Of a stretch of DNA of 64,000 nucleotides, positions 21,817 to 33,261 are shown one piece after another; the first letter of the stretch is position 1, and every line of letters starts with the position of its first letter. The stretch comes from Zizania palustris. Lineage: Eukaryota; Streptophyta; Magnoliopsida; Poales; Poaceae. A model generated the notes under the pieces. It made no database searches, was not told where the DNA came from, and saw only the letters and a program-made list of their open reading frames with translations. A program made the position numbers and the translations under genes. The DNA is taken from the NCBI GenBank assembly GCA_019279435.1, contig JAAALK010000289.1, forward strand, positions 27,086,603 through 27,150,602. The letters run 5' to 3'.

Positions 21817-23295
21817 TGAGAAACCATGTTGAAGAATATGGTTTTGATATTCCAGATGTGATGAGTGATTGCCAACGGAAGTCAAAGGAAGGGAGAGATG
21901 AAGACCTGTCGAGTCTGATGCGCATGTGACTCAGGTACACGGGCAGTGAGCGACGACCGGGCAGAGGAGCTGCGGAGTCGGGCTGGCCCAATCCGGGTAC
22001 ATGGCTAGGAGGGGCAGATGATCCAGTGGTCTGTTGACTGGGTTTGACTCAGGTACACGGGCAGCGAGCGATTGCCGGGTTGAGGGAGCTGCGGGGTCGG
22101 GTCGGCCCAATCCGGGTACCCGGTGCGAAGACGGTGGACGCTTTGTCAGTTTCGGCGTAAAACTGACAATCTATCATTAATTCGTTTTTAGGATATTAAT
22201 ATTTAGTTTTTAAGTTTAGAATATTTTATTTGAGTTAGGTGTTTTTTCTAATAATTTTTAGTAATTTTCGGAATTTATTTTAGAGTCAGTTTATTTACCT
22301 GAGGGTAAAGTAGTCTTTTCATGTATTAGGATTTGCCTATAAATAGGCCCCTATCCCCTTGGGGATAGATGACTGTTTCTTCAAGTTTCAATCTACAGTC
22401 CACGTTCCTATTCATTCGCAACTATTTCTTTTTTTTCCGGTGAGGTCAGGGCAGCGGCGCACGGCAGCACGGCGTGTTTGTTTCCTTCTACAGTGACGCG
22501 CACACGAAAGCAGCTGCAGAGGCTACACACTGTTCTTCTGCGAGGCCAGCACGAAGCGCGGCGGAAGTCTTCACGTGGGGTTTGCTAGGCAAACGAGCCG
22601 TTCAGTCACATCCAAGCGGCACTGGAAGAAGATTTTTGGTTCACCGGCGAACCGGACCGGCGTGCAGCATCCGGCGGTGAGAGAAGCCATGCAAATTAGT
22701 TTTTTTAATCTACTATTTTTCAGCGTTTAAATTAATTCAGTTTTTTATTTCTGATTAGATCAAATCTGATTAAGTATTTCGTAATAATCTTATCTGTTAG
22801 CTTAATTATATCAGCATAAAAATTAATCTTGCAGTTAATTTTAATCTTTCAAATTGCTATTACTTGTCTCGTATTAATTATTTAAGTATTTGTAATCTGC
22901 TCAAATATATATATATATATTATGTTAGTCGCAGTTATATTTTTATACTAGTTTTTTTTATGCAATATTTTCGGGTTAATTTCGAATTAATTTTTATTGA
23001 TCCATGTTTTGTTTATTTAATTAGTATTTGATTTCTAGACTGAAATATAAATATTTCGTGATTGTTTTCTAGGTGTTTTTAGTTACGGTAGTATCTTTAT
23101 TTAGATTATCTTTAATATCATTTTAATTAGAACACCTTTCTTTATTAAGCTAGACAACTTTAATCTTTGCAATTTGCCTTGATAATATTATTTGTTTGGC
23201 CTAGTTCTTTTGGGTGGTGAAATTAAAATATAGTTTAGCAAGAAATTTTTAGGCGCCCATTCACCCCCCCTCTGGTCGCTACTTTCTGTCCTACA
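21817..23295 (+). repeat. 5' LTR of the gag-only copia element (1479 bp)
   Basis: It begins TGAGAAACCATGTTG and ends GTCCTACA. A TATA-like CTATAAATAG lies at 22337-22346. A short AT dinucleotide run lies at 22906-22919. A GC-rich block at 22445-22690 probably belongs to the transcribed leader. Confidence 0.92.
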
Positions 23296-23297
23296 AG

Positions 23298-23309
23298 TGG
23301 TATCAGAGC
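23298..23309 (+). other. Primer binding site, initiator Met tRNA
   Basis: TGGTATCAGAGC starts two bases after the LTR end. It is the standard complement of the 3' end of plant initiator methionine tRNA used by copia elements. Confidence 0.9.
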
Positions 23310-23355
23310 AAGGTTAGGTTTTTCTAGATATCTTAACCGATTCAAAACCCAGGTA

Positions 23356-26109
23356 GTGACCATGACGTCTTCTGGTAAAATCCCATCCCTAGAAGTTTTT
23401 GGCTACACTTATTGGAAGACTCGCATGCGAGCATACCTTATGAGCCAGAGCTCAGACATATGGGAGATTTGTGTTCATCCTAATTTCACGATAACGACTA
23501 TTGCTGCGGATACTGCTGAAAATGTAATTACCCAGCATCAAAATAATAGTAAGGCGGTGAACATTTTATTTTCTGGTCTAGGTCCTAGTGAGTTTGAGCG
23601 TGTTAGCCATCTCACCACTGCTCGTGAGATCTGGGCTACCCTCCAGGCACACCATGAGGGGACAGCTCAGGTCAAGGCTAGACTATATCAGACCTACCGG
23701 CGTGAGTATGAAAATTTCTCACAAAAGCCGGGTGAGACTGTTGAGGCTTTGTTTGGTCGTTTTCAATCGATCATTAACAAGCTTCGCGTTAACAAGGCCG
23801 AGCGTGATCAGCTGGTCTCGGATCATGAGCAGGCGCTTAAGGTACTCCATACCTTGGACCCTAAGATATGGGAGATCAAGGTTTCTTCTATTGTTGAGAG
23901 CGCGTCCTATGATACCTTGACCGTCGCAGAGCTTTTTAGTAAGCTCAAGGCCTCAGAGGTCGATATTCAGTTGAGATCAAATCTCACTGATTCTGGCTCC
24001 AAGACTCTGGCGCTTGTGACACCGTCTGCTGATACTAATGCCATGAGTTGTACTGCATTTTCCTTGATGTCTATCTCCGAGGAACAACTTGATACTCTAG
24101 GAGATGATGATTTGTGCTTGTTTAACAACCGGGTGCGACGTGTCTACGATAAGCGAATGTTTAAGAGACACGGCACAAAATCCGGATGCTTTGAGTGTGG
24201 TGACCCAGGTCATTTTATCGCCGACTGCCCCAAGCAGAAGAATTACAAGAAGGGAACCGGCGGCAACTCCTACAACTCCGGCAAGTACGATAACTCCACG
24301 AAGGGCAAGCCCAAGACAAAATTCTTTCGAAAGGCTCTGAAAGACTACAGGCGTGAGAACAAGAAGCGAGACAAGACGTTCTTCGCTGAGATGGAGAAAA
24401 GATACTCCAAGAGATCCTCATCTTCCTCCTCATCTTCAAGTTCAAGTGATGAAGATATCATGATAAGGAAGGGGAAGGACAAGGACAATCCGGCGGGCCT
24501 CTGTTTCATGGGTTTCGGGAACAAGCCGAAGAGTCGCGCATGCCACAGCCGAAGATCCCACATGAACTTCTGCTCAATGGCTCTTGGGGAGAAGAAAGAA
24601 AAGGTCTCCTCCGACGACTCCGACGACGACGACGATGAGAATGCATCTTCCTATGAACAAGAAGTTGTTAATTTACTAGAACAGAACAGTCAGGAGTTGA
24701 AATATAGGGAGAAACTGCTTAGAGGGGCTAAGAAGAGGATAGATGAGCTTGAGAGTGAGCTTGCCACAGCAAATGGCAAAATTGAGAGTCTGTCTTTTTC
24801 CCCTCGCTTGGGTGATAGTGGTGAGTGTCCTAACTGTGAGGTGTTGTTGTGTGACCTGACGACTCTTAAGTCCAGGTACACAGAGAGAGTAGATGAGAGA
24901 GACGCATTGGCCACTGAGCTTGAGAGCGCTCAGCAGGAGCTAAAAGATGCTCATGCCACTGTCGTCGCACCTTGTGTAGACTGCCCATCTCATTTAGCTA
25001 GTATAGCTGAGCTGAGAGCCAAGAGTGATGAGCAGTTGAGCGAGTTAGCTGGAGTGAGAGGTGAGTTGGAGCAGACTAAGCTAGAGCTTGAGACCTTGTC
25101 AGTTCCATCCACTGTTTGTGAGAACTGCCTGTCCATTAGAATGGAGTTGATCAAGCTAAAAACTGAGAAGTCTGTCGAAGCTAATAAAGAGTGTGAGATC
25201 TGCTTGTCTCAGGTGGAGGTGTTAGTTTCTTTGACAGAGGAGCTAGCTGATGTTCAGAACGAGAACTTTTACCTCCGTCAGATCCTGAGTTGGATTAGTG
25301 CTAGAGAGCCACAGCTCAGGATGATGATCCAGCAGTTCAAGAGACAGGATGGTTTTGGAGTAGGTTACACATATACCAAGGCTGATTTTGAGAGCGCCAT
25401 TAACCGTGCAGTGGAGTGGAGTAAGATGACTCCCGAACAGAGATATCACAAGACTCACTCCACTGAGTCTTTCCAGGCTAGTCAGCCCAAGGATGGTGTG
25501 TTCCAAGAACAGCCCAAGGCTCCACCTAAGAAGCGGATCTGGGTCCCAAAGCCTAAAATTCTCCACACTTCTCTTGATTCTTTACCTGGACCCTCTCACA
25601 CCAAAGATGATACACCAAACACCACCAAGCCTAAGAATCCCAAGTCTCAACCACATCCCAAGAAGCCTACCTATCACTGTGAGTTCTGCCAGAGAGACGG
25701 GCATCTAAAGGAGTTTTGCTTCAGGAGGAAGCGGGTTGAGCGAGCAGAGAGAGCTCAAAATGGGCAGGAGCAGTTCTACCAACAGGGTGGTAGACAGAGA
25801 GTTCCTCGACGTAGAGAGAGGCTAGAGGCCAGGGCACGTCGTGTAGGTGGTGGTAGAGGAGACGGTTTTTATGATCGTGCTCCGGAGGGTGGTTTTCATT
25901 CCGGCAGAGTTCCAGATCATTATGGATATGGTTTTGGATCTCGCGACCGTGATTTTAGGCAGAACAGAGGACCGCGCTTTGATTCGCGCTTCAGTCCAGA
26001 CTCATATGATTCCTTTTTCTTTCCTACATACGCGCAGATGGCTCGACACTGGTTCAACACTTTTACTAAACCTGGCATTGGACCGTTTGGTCCCACTCAT
26101 GATTATTGA
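23356..26109 (+). CDS. gag: Copia gag polyprotein (917 aa) with two zinc knuckles
   Basis: The ORF starts at the first ATG after the primer site and is uninterrupted. Residues 1-230 are the UBN2-type capsid region (WETL-like WATLQAHHEGTAQVKARLY). A first zinc knuckle CFECGDPGHFIADC lies near residue 280. Lys-rich and Ser/Asp-rich stretches follow near 350-430, and residues about 435-650 look like a coiled coil (repeated ELESEL, LATELESAQQELKDAHA) containing CxxC pairs. A second knuckle CEFCQRDGHLKEFC lies near 778, followed by an Arg/Gly-rich tail. Such a long gag with two knuckles is typical of SIRE/Maximus-type elements. It should form the particle that packages the RNA. No protease site or pol follows. 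Confidence 0.9.
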   Translation: MTMTSSGKIPSLEVFGYTYWKTRMRAYLMSQSSDIWEICVHPNFTITTIAADTAENVITQHQNNSKAVNILFSGLGPSEFERVSHLTTAREIWATLQAHHEGTAQVKARLYQTYRREYENFSQKPGETVEALFGRFQSIINKLRVNKAERDQLVSDHEQALKVLHTLDPKIWEIKVSSIVESASYDTLTVAELFSKLKASEVDIQLRSNLTDSGSKTLALVTPSADTNAMSCTAFSLMSISEEQLDTLGDDDLCLFNNRVRRVYDKRMFKRHGTKSGCFECGDPGHFIADCPKQKNYKKGTGGNSYNSGKYDNSTKGKPKTKFFRKALKDYRRENKKRDKTFFAEMEKRYSKRSSSSSSSSSSSDEDIMIRKGKDKDNPAGLCFMGFGNKPKSRACHSRRSHMNFCSMALGEKKEKVSSDDSDDDDDENASSYEQEVVNLLEQNSQELKYREKLLRGAKKRIDELESELATANGKIESLSFSPRLGDSGECPNCEVLLCDLTTLKSRYTERVDERDALATELESAQQELKDAHATVVAPCVDCPSHLASIAELRAKSDEQLSELAGVRGELEQTKLELETLSVPSTVCENCLSIRMELIKLKTEKSVEANKECEICLSQVEVLVSLTEELADVQNENFYLRQILSWISAREPQLRMMIQQFKRQDGFGVGYTYTKADFESAINRAVEWSKMTPEQRYHKTHSTESFQASQPKDGVFQEQPKAPPKKRIWVPKPKILHTSLDSLPGPSHTKDDTPNTTKPKNPKSQPHPKKPTYHCEFCQRDGHLKEFCFRRKRVERAERAQNGQEQFYQQGGRQRVPRRRERLEARARRVGGGRGDGFYDRAPEGGFHSGRVPDHYGYGFGSRDRDFRQNRGPRFDSRFSPDSYDSFFFPTYAQMARHWFNTFTKPGIGPFGPTHDY

Positions 26110-27507
26110 TCATGTTTTGGGATTTATGTATCCTTTTTAGGATATTTTGAGTCAGCTTTTCATTGGTATCAGTTTTTTATTTTCTTTTTTTTTTTATTAT
26201 TGAGTCTTTTTGTGTGTGCGTTCATATCATGCATAATCATCAATCACATTTTTAGCTTGCTTCTATTATATGATTAATCTGCTTTACTTTCTCTAGCTAG
26301 TATATGCTTTTTGATTACTTGTCGATGATCATGTTTTTGTTTCAGTTCACATGATATATCTGATATTTGTCATATGCATGGCTTTTATGTTTTAAAATTG
26401 AAAAATGATCACCATTGCTTCTGGTAACTAGCATGTGTAGGCTGAATGCTTTCGCTATCTTTTACATGCCTGATAGCTAGATCCTTACTTAGATGCAGAT
26501 ATGCAACTTGGACATTTATATGCTTTAAATATGCAAAATGTGCTTTAAAAACTATAAAAATTCAGAAAAATGAAAATTTATGCATTTTATGATTATTAGA
26601 AAAGATCCAGGTGGGTTTGCTTTGTCGCATTGCATGGTTCTGGACTGCTTACCATAGCACTTTGGTATGAACTAGGACGGTGTAATGTATGCCAAGACCA
26701 ATGTCTTAAGCTTCTGATGGTCCAGTTTTGGCCTAGGCTTGACTTGGTCGGTTAGCATAAGGTTTGACATGCAAATAACCCCTGGCAGAAATGAAAAATA
26801 GAAAGAAAAAGTCTGAAAAATTTAAAAAAGATGACAGGTTTGCTGAAGCACTTTGGTTTGGATAACGCTTATCTTGGTAGATATCAGTTAGCTTTTGCAT
26901 ATCATGTTTTACTTTGCTTGTTAACTAGAAAATGTGGTGATGCTTTTGTTTGAAAAAATCGAAAAATGCGTGCTATTGACTTTCTTTAGATATCATCTAT
27001 TGCACTGATCATGTCATGTATCTTCGACACTATATCTTTTGCTATACCTGTTAGATATTGTAATTGCAGATAATCATATCTAAGAAGCATGCTTTTCACA
27101 CTTCACCTGCACTCCATCTGCATTCATGACATATTTTGAGGGGGAGCTGCATTTCAGGGGGAGTTTGTGTTTATGTCTCTTTAAAGTGCATTTTAGTCTC
27201 ACTTGATGAGTCCAATTGTCAACAAGGGGGAGAAATTTTGGTGTTTAGAGAACATTTTTTAGCTTTCTCTGGGATTTATTTCAGGGGGAGTTTCTTGTTG
27301 GTAATTCCGAGATTTGCACTTGTTTTTGAGAGTTTATTTTTTGGTTAACCATAATGACCATTTTTCGTGCTTCTGTTTGGCTTTTGGTCATTAGGGTTAA
27401 ACTTTTATTTTCTGTCTTCTATTTTCTTTTGTCTTTGTTTTTCGTGTTTCCACATGTTTTGCAGGTTCTGGAGATGAGCTGAAAAGGGTGTTGACAATGC
27501 ACTCATC
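26110..27507 (+). other. Noncoding 3' region of the gag-only copia element
   Basis: This 1.4 kb stretch is AT-rich, has stops in all frames and shows no pol remnant. Near its end it has repeated AGGGGGAG motifs (about 27138, 27157, 27225, 27282) that resemble the true polypurine tract. Comparable AT-rich 3' regions are known from SIRE-type elements. Confidence 0.7.
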
Positions 27508-27518
27508 AAGGGGGAGAT
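27508..27518 (+). other. Polypurine tract of the copia element
   Basis: AAGGGGGAGAT ends directly before the 3' LTR start TGAGAAACC at 27519. Confidence 0.85.
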
Positions 27519-28999
27519 TGAGAAACCATGTTGAAGAATATGGTTTTGATATTCCAGATGTGATGAGTGATTGTCAACGGAAGTCAAAGGAAGGGAGAGA
27601 TGAAGACCTGCCGAGTCTGATGCGCATGTGACTCAGGTACACGGGCAGTGAGCGACGGCCGGGCAGAGGAGCTGCGGAGTCGGGCTGGCCCAATCCGGGT
27701 ACATGGCTAGGAGCGGCAGATGATCCACTGGTCTGTTGACTGGGTTTGACTCAGGTACACGGGCGGCGAGCGATTGCCGGGCTGAGGGAGCTGCGGGGTC
27801 GGGTCGGCCCAATCCGGGTACCCGGTGCGAAGACGGTGGACGCTTTGTCAGTTTCGGCGTAAAACTGACAATCTATCATTAATTCGTTTTTAGGATATTA
27901 ATATTTAGTTTTTAAGTTTAGAATATTTTTATTTGAGTTAGGTGTTTTTTCTAATAATTTTTTAGTAATTTTCGGAATTTATTTTAGAGTCAGTTTATTT
28001 ACCTGAGGGTAAAGTAGTCTTTTCATGTATTAGGATTTGCCTATAAATAGGCCCCTATCCCCTTGGGGATAGATGACTGTTTCTTCAAGTTTCAATCTAC
28101 AGTCCACGTTCCTATTCATTTGCAACTATTTCTTTTTTTTCCGGTGAGGTCAGGGCAGCGGCGCACGGCAGCACGGCGTGTTTGTTTCCTTCTACAGTGA
28201 TGCGCACACGAAAGCAGCTACAGAGGCTACACACTGTTCTTCTGCGAGGCCAGCACGAAGCGCGGCGGAAGTCTTCACGTGGGGTTTGCCAGGCAAACGA
28301 GTCGTTCAGTCACATCCAAGCGGCACTGGAAGAAGATTTTTGGTTCACCGGCGAACCGGACCGGCGTGCAGCATCCGGCGGTGAGAGAAGCCATGCAAAT
28401 TAGTTTTTTTAATCTACTATTTTTCAGCGTTTAAATTAATTCAGTTTTTTATTTCTGATTAGATCAAATCTGATTAAGTATTTCGTAATAATCTTATCTG
28501 TTAGCTTAATTATATCAGCATAAAAATTAATCTTGCAGTTAATTTTAATCTTTCAAATTGCTATTACTTGTCTCGTATTAATTATTTAAGTATTTGTAAT
28601 CTGCTCAAAAATATATATATATATTATGTTAGTCGCAGTTATATTTTTATACTAGTTTTTTTTATGCAATATTTTTGGGTTAATTTCGAATTAATTTTTA
28701 TTGATCCATGTTTTGTTTATTTAATTAGTATTTGATTTCTAGACTGAAATATAAATATTTCGTGATTGTTTTCTAGGTGTTTTTAGTTACGGTAGTATCT
28801 TTATTTAGATTATCTTTAATATCATTTTAATTAGAACACCTTTCTTTATTAAGCTAGACAACTTTAATCTTTGCAATTTGCCTTGATAATATTATTTGTT
28901 TGGCCTAGTTCTTTTGGGTGGTGAAATTAAAATATAGTTTAGCAAGAAATTTTTAGGCGCCCATTCACCCCCCCTATGGTCGCTACTTTCGGTCCTACA
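27519..28999 (+). repeat. 3' LTR of the gag-only copia element (1481 bp)
   Basis: It is nearly identical to 21817-23295. Differences are scattered substitutions and 1-2 bp length changes in T and AT runs. It is followed by the TSD ACATT at 29000-29004. Confidence 0.92.
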
Positions 29000-30948
29000 A
29001 CATTCTGTTTCTACACTCCTATCTCGGGGTTCTTTGGCACGAGTGTGCGAGTGCACAGTTCTCCAACAATTACATCCTTCCCTTTAGTTGACTCAGCCTA
29101 TTCTGGCCGAATCAACACCTTCTTTTCGCCGAGGTCGACGGCGTTGACTGGAAAAGGATCTTTATCCAGCTTCATCTTTGGATCATGGTCTATCTTCAAT
29201 CGTCCTTCTTCTATGGCCGATTGTATCTACCGTCGAAAAACTTTGCAATCATTAGTATTATGCGAATGTGAATCATGCCACTTACAGTATGGACGCTTCT
29301 TTAACTCATCGGCAGGTGGGATGACTTGACCCTTAGGTAACCTGAGAAGCTGACTTTTTAAGAGGAAATCAAATATTTTATCACTTTTAGTTATATCGAA
29401 CGAGTACTTGACCTCACTAAGTCTATTCTTTGTGGGGGATGGTCGTAACTTGGAGCAAGTGACAGGTTTATTTTTAGTGTTCCAAACCCATTCGGCCACG
29501 TAAATGTCAGCCGAATCCTCCTCCTCTTACTCCTCATCAGAGCGTTCCATGATGTGGATTTCGGCTCTGGGCTTGCTAAACGTCTTAATAAATTTCTTAT
29601 CTTTGGCTCGGCCTTCTTGGACCAGAGCCTGCTGTAGAACTTGGCTAACTTCTAAAAAGTTTTGGTTATCTAGCCTTTCTTTAAGTTTGGAACGCAACCC
29701 GTTAAAAGCTAATTCCGCCAAGTCCCTTTCTGAAATATTAAGGCTAAAACATCGGTTTCTAGTATCCCTGAAATGCTTGATGTACTCAGAGGTGCTCTCA
29801 CTAGATTTCTGCTTAACCGATGTCAAATGTGAAAGCCTAAGTTCTGTCTCACCTGTGTAGAAATAATCATGGAATTTCTGCTCTAAATTGTCCCACGTGT
29901 AGATGGAGTTCTGCGGGAGCACCGAAAACCAAGTGAAAGCAGTGCCGGATAGCGAGAGAGAAAATAGTCTAACCTTTAGGGCATCTATCCCGCTAACCTC
30001 TCCACACTGCGCCAAAAATTGACTAACGTGCTCTAGTGTGGTTTTGCTACCCTCGCCATCGAACTTAGTGAATTCAGGGATCCTATAGCCATGGGGGTAG
30101 GGTACCATATCAAGATGGTCGGAGTAGGGCTTGCGGTAAACCCTAACCCGTCCCTTGGGCACGAAGCAAACACACTCCCTAAATAGTGCGCGGACCCGCT
30201 CCTCTATATCATCTTGGTATGTTGCTTGTGCGCGCCTCTCATGCGGGGGCACGACACGCGGTGGGATATCGGCGTGTCGGCCATGGGCGTCTTCCCTACG
30301 CGCTATTTGTGTGATGTGCTCGTGTTCGGGCGTCTACGCGTGTGGTGCGGGCAGCGCGAGTATCGGCGCAGGTGGTGTGTGGTATGCAGTATTAGTTTGA
30401 CCGTAGGTATAATGATTGGTCTCGGCCATAAATGATGAGGCCGAAGACATGATTGCACCAGTGCTGTCGTTAGTTCTACCGTACACATGGTTTATCGGAG
30501 GTGCACTAGCTATAGGAACCGGGGGTACGACCTCGGTGAAGCCAAACCTTCTAAGAGTTGCCTCTACTTGGGAGCTGACTGCCGAATCTAAACGGTTGGC
30601 TAGAGAAGCGCTAACGGCTTGATCTACTGATGCGGCTATTTTTTGCTCAATTTCTAAAGAAGATAAACGAGGCGATACAGGTGTTACCTGGACCTGAGCG
30701 AGGTCGGGGGTGATGATGTCGCGCTTGATGAAGCCTGCGCGTGTCTTGACGTAGCCCCCAAGCATCATGTCTTGGAGCACCTTCAACTTTGCCTCGGTCT
30801 CTGCTCGGTCTGCTGCGGGGATATCTTCAAGTGTAGGCGACAATATGTTGCGGTTGTCGATATCCGCACCTCCTATTGCGTCCATCGGCGGTGTAGACAT
30901 AATAGTCGATGTAGATGTACCGGTGGCCGATGTAGACGTACTAATCAT
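29000..30948 (-). pseudogene. Y gag, nearly full length with in-frame stops
   Basis: The likely start is ATG 30948 (MISTSTSATG), about 40 bases past the LTR. The first part ends in a stop at 30334 (ALPAPHA). The gag domain follows (IPEFTKFDGEGSKTTLEHV, LSLSGTAFTWFSVLPQ, ETELRLSHLTSVKQ), with a stop near 29527. The zinc-binding motif CKWHDSHSHNTNDC lies near 29270, followed by stops at 29227 and about 29097. The frame is cut at 29000 by the copia element and resumes below 21811. It is the best-preserved gag of this family here. Confidence 0.82.
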
Positions 30949-30962
30949 GTTGGCGTAGCTTT

Positions 30963-30980
30963 TCCCCAACAGAGTCGCCA
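30963..30980 (-). other. Primer binding site of element Y
   Basis: The - strand reads TGGCGACTCTGTTGGGGA seven bases after the 5' LTR end. The TGGCG start (CCA 3' end of a tRNA) is typical; which tRNA it matches cannot be settled by eye. Confidence 0.7.
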
Positions 30981-30987
30981 AAAAGTG

Positions 30988-32340
30988 TGTTGACACGGAA
31001 ACGTGCCCCCGCACTTGGGTCAGTTCGATGATCCAAAAGTGCACGGATACTTAGGGACAAGCCTAAGCGTAACATAGCATCGACGCCGCATTCCGACTAC
31101 CCTTAGTCGTGATAAGGGGGGTGGAGTCGCCAGGCAACCAGATTACACAAAATAATCCAATTAGCCGAAAGAGATAGATTTAAATAGAATAAAATCAACA
31201 AACCAGTCGGAGCCCGCCTGGTTCGAAGTCTAGTGCGAAGGGGTCACCGAAGGGTACCTTCGGTGTTCGACGCGAAGTACTCCGCCGAAGGGTGCTTTGG
31301 CGTTCGGACTGATCCGGCCGAAGATGGACTCCGAACGGATCTGGACATGGTGATCACCTCCGAGCAGCGGGGTTCGGTATGAGATCTCCGATACAGTAAA
31401 TTACAGAACAGTAACGCGAAGGCCACACACGAGCACAACTTCGTCCGGTGCGGAGTATGTTCGTGGTGAAGCCTGTTGCGATGAAGCATGCCCGCGAAGC
31501 CTGTCGCCGAATCTTGCAGTCTCGCCGAAGGCTGTCCTGGGGACCTCCGAAACCGATCTCTCAGCTCCGGACACCTCCGATGAAGTGGCTCCGAACGTGC
31601 GAACCTGCAACAGAGATGATGCGAAGTACCAATTCGGCCTGAGGACCGAATTTTGGTAAGTGTTGCACTAGAAGCGAAGGTAGCAATCTATTACACAGAT
31701 TAGCGGATACTTCATAGGCGAAGTAACAAGGCTATAACAATCTATTACGTAGATTAACGGATACTTCACAGGCGAAGTAACAAGGATTACCACTGTTTTG
31801 TAGTGGCTGATGGAGGGCTTCCAGGCAAACCCACAAAGAGGTACGGGAAAATAAAGGTAAAGTAAATACGATCAAAGCATGGGCTTTGGTTTGGTTTGAG
31901 TTGGGGGGCTCTCCACGCCGGCCATGCCTCTCTATTTATAGGGGGTTAACCCCTAATCTAATCTGCTATTAATCTGGCTAGATAGAGATAGAGATTGAGC
32001 CGGTGATGCAAACAACTCTATCTCTACCGAGGTGGGCTTCGGCCAGGCCCGTCGAGGCCTGCTCCTCGGGCCGAAGCTTCGGCAGCGTGGGCCTCCGTAG
32101 GCTTCCAAAGCTTCGGCAGCGTGGGCCTCCGAAGGCTTCCAAAGCTTCGGCAGTGTGGGCCTCCGAAGGTTTCCTGGTCGAAGCCCATGGGCTGGCTAGA
32201 GGCTTTCGGAGCCCATAGATCAATGGACTTTGGCCCTGTAGGGCTTCGGACAGACCTTGGACATGTGTACTTTCGGCCCAAATAACCAAAAATTGATATT
32301 TTGACAATCTAGCCACTAATGCCATTTTTTGCTATCAACA
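30988..32340 (-). repeat. 5' LTR of element Y (1353 bp)
   Basis: On the + strand it starts TGTTGACACGG and ends GCTATCAACA, followed by the TSD agatg. Its TATA-like box lies near 31933 on the - strand. It carries one more copy of the 34 bp repeat than the 3' LTR. Confidence 0.9.
32071..32169. repeat. 34 bp GC-rich tandem repeat, three copies, in the Y 5' LTR
   Basis: The unit contains GCTTCGGCAGCGTGGGCCTC and repeats three times. The 3' LTR has two copies at about 14230-14295. The X LTR has a single related unit near 5290-5350. Confidence 0.75.
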
Positions 32341-33261
32341 AGATGTTCAGAAGTTGCTAGGCAAGGTTAATTATTTGCGCCGCTTTATATCTAACTTGTC
32401 TAGCAAGATTGACGTGTTTCTCCCGACACTCCGGCTAGAAAATGAAGCCGAGTTCACTTGGGGGGAAAGCCAACAATGTGCCTTTGAGAAAATCAAAGAG
32501 TGCTTATCAACGCCGCCGGTAGTAAGGGTGCCCAAGGTCGGGATTCTGTTTCGGCTTTATATCACCACGGAGGAGAGTGTGATTGGAGCCGTGTTGACTA
32601 AAGACATTAAAGGAAAAGAGTACATCATCACCTTCTTGAGTCGCCGCTTACTGGATGCGAAGACAAGGTACATGTTTGTAGAACATTTGTGTCTATCACA
32701 TTATTATGCATGTAACAAATTGCGTCACTATCTTCTCCCTAGCACATGTATTGTCACTTATCAAACGGTGGTCATAAAGTATATGTTGCAAAAGCCGATT
32801 CTAAGTGGTAGAATCGGCAAGTGGGCGTATGCATTGATTGAGTATGACTTAGCCTATGAATCGTTGAAAGCTATGAAAGGCCAAATCGTCGCTAACTTTA
32901 TAGTGTATCACCATGTAGATGCCAATTGGAGTGGCGATGTCGCTTTAATTGAAGTAGCACCATGGATACTCTATTTTGATGGTTCGGCTTGCAAAAATGG
33001 CCAAGGTGTTGGAGTGGTTCTCATAGCGCCTAGTGGTATGCACTTTGAAACCTCGGCCCATTTAGAATTCCCCTCGACTAATAACCAAGCCGAATATGAA
33101 GCTTTGTTGCTAGGTCCTGAATTGTTAAACTCGATGGGTGTTAAATATATTCATGCATATGTTGATTCTTTATTAGTTGTACAACAAGTAGCTAAACTTG
33201 CCCAATGTTTTAATGGTCTATTCAATAGCTACTTGGATAGATGTCTAGACATAATTGCTAC
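32341..33261 (+). pseudogene. X2 RT C-terminus, first and second RNase H
   Basis: The frame continues X2 pol after element Y: LGKVNYLRRFISNL, then the first RNase H (EESVIGAVLTKD, FLSRRLLDAKTRY), then the second (LYFDGSACKNG, NNQAEYEALLLG, YVDSLLVVQQ). About 300 codons are open. It is cut by element Z after LDIIAT and continues at 59725. Catalytic D, E, D of the second RNase H are present, but the upstream RT of the same element is dead. Confidence 0.85.

Larger units (their letters stand above)
21817..28999 (+). mobile_element. Gag-only SIRE/Maximus-like copia retrotransposon, structurally complete
   Basis: The order is 5' LTR 21817-23295, initiator-Met tRNA primer site 23298-23309, one 917-codon gag ORF, about 1.4 kb of noncoding DNA, polypurine tract 27508-27518 and 3' LTR 27519-28999. 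Both sides carry ACATT (21812-21816 and 29000-29004). There is no protease, integrase, RT or RNase H, so it is non-autonomous and would need enzymes in trans. The two LTRs differ at about 18 places by eye in 1480 bp, so it is the youngest insertion here. It sits between gag and protease of element Y. Confidence 0.92.
13143..32340 (-). mobile_element. Element Y: Ty3/gypsy, same family as X, with two nested copia insertions
   Basis: The element reads right to left: 5' LTR 30988-32340, primer site 30963-30980, gag 30948-29000 and onward beyond the copia element, protease, RT, RNase H, integrase, polypurine tract 14463-14481, 3' LTR 13143-14462. The flanks are ggatg (13138-13142) and agatg (32341-32345), a 5 bp TSD with one later change. 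Without the nested elements it is about 10.3 kb. The LTRs differ by several changes per 100 bp by eye, so it is not recent. All coding parts have stops or frameshifts. Confidence 0.9.

Noticed and set aside
22906..22919. AT dinucleotide microsatellite
   Set aside because: Only about seven units, also present in the partner LTR at 28612; ordinary length variation.
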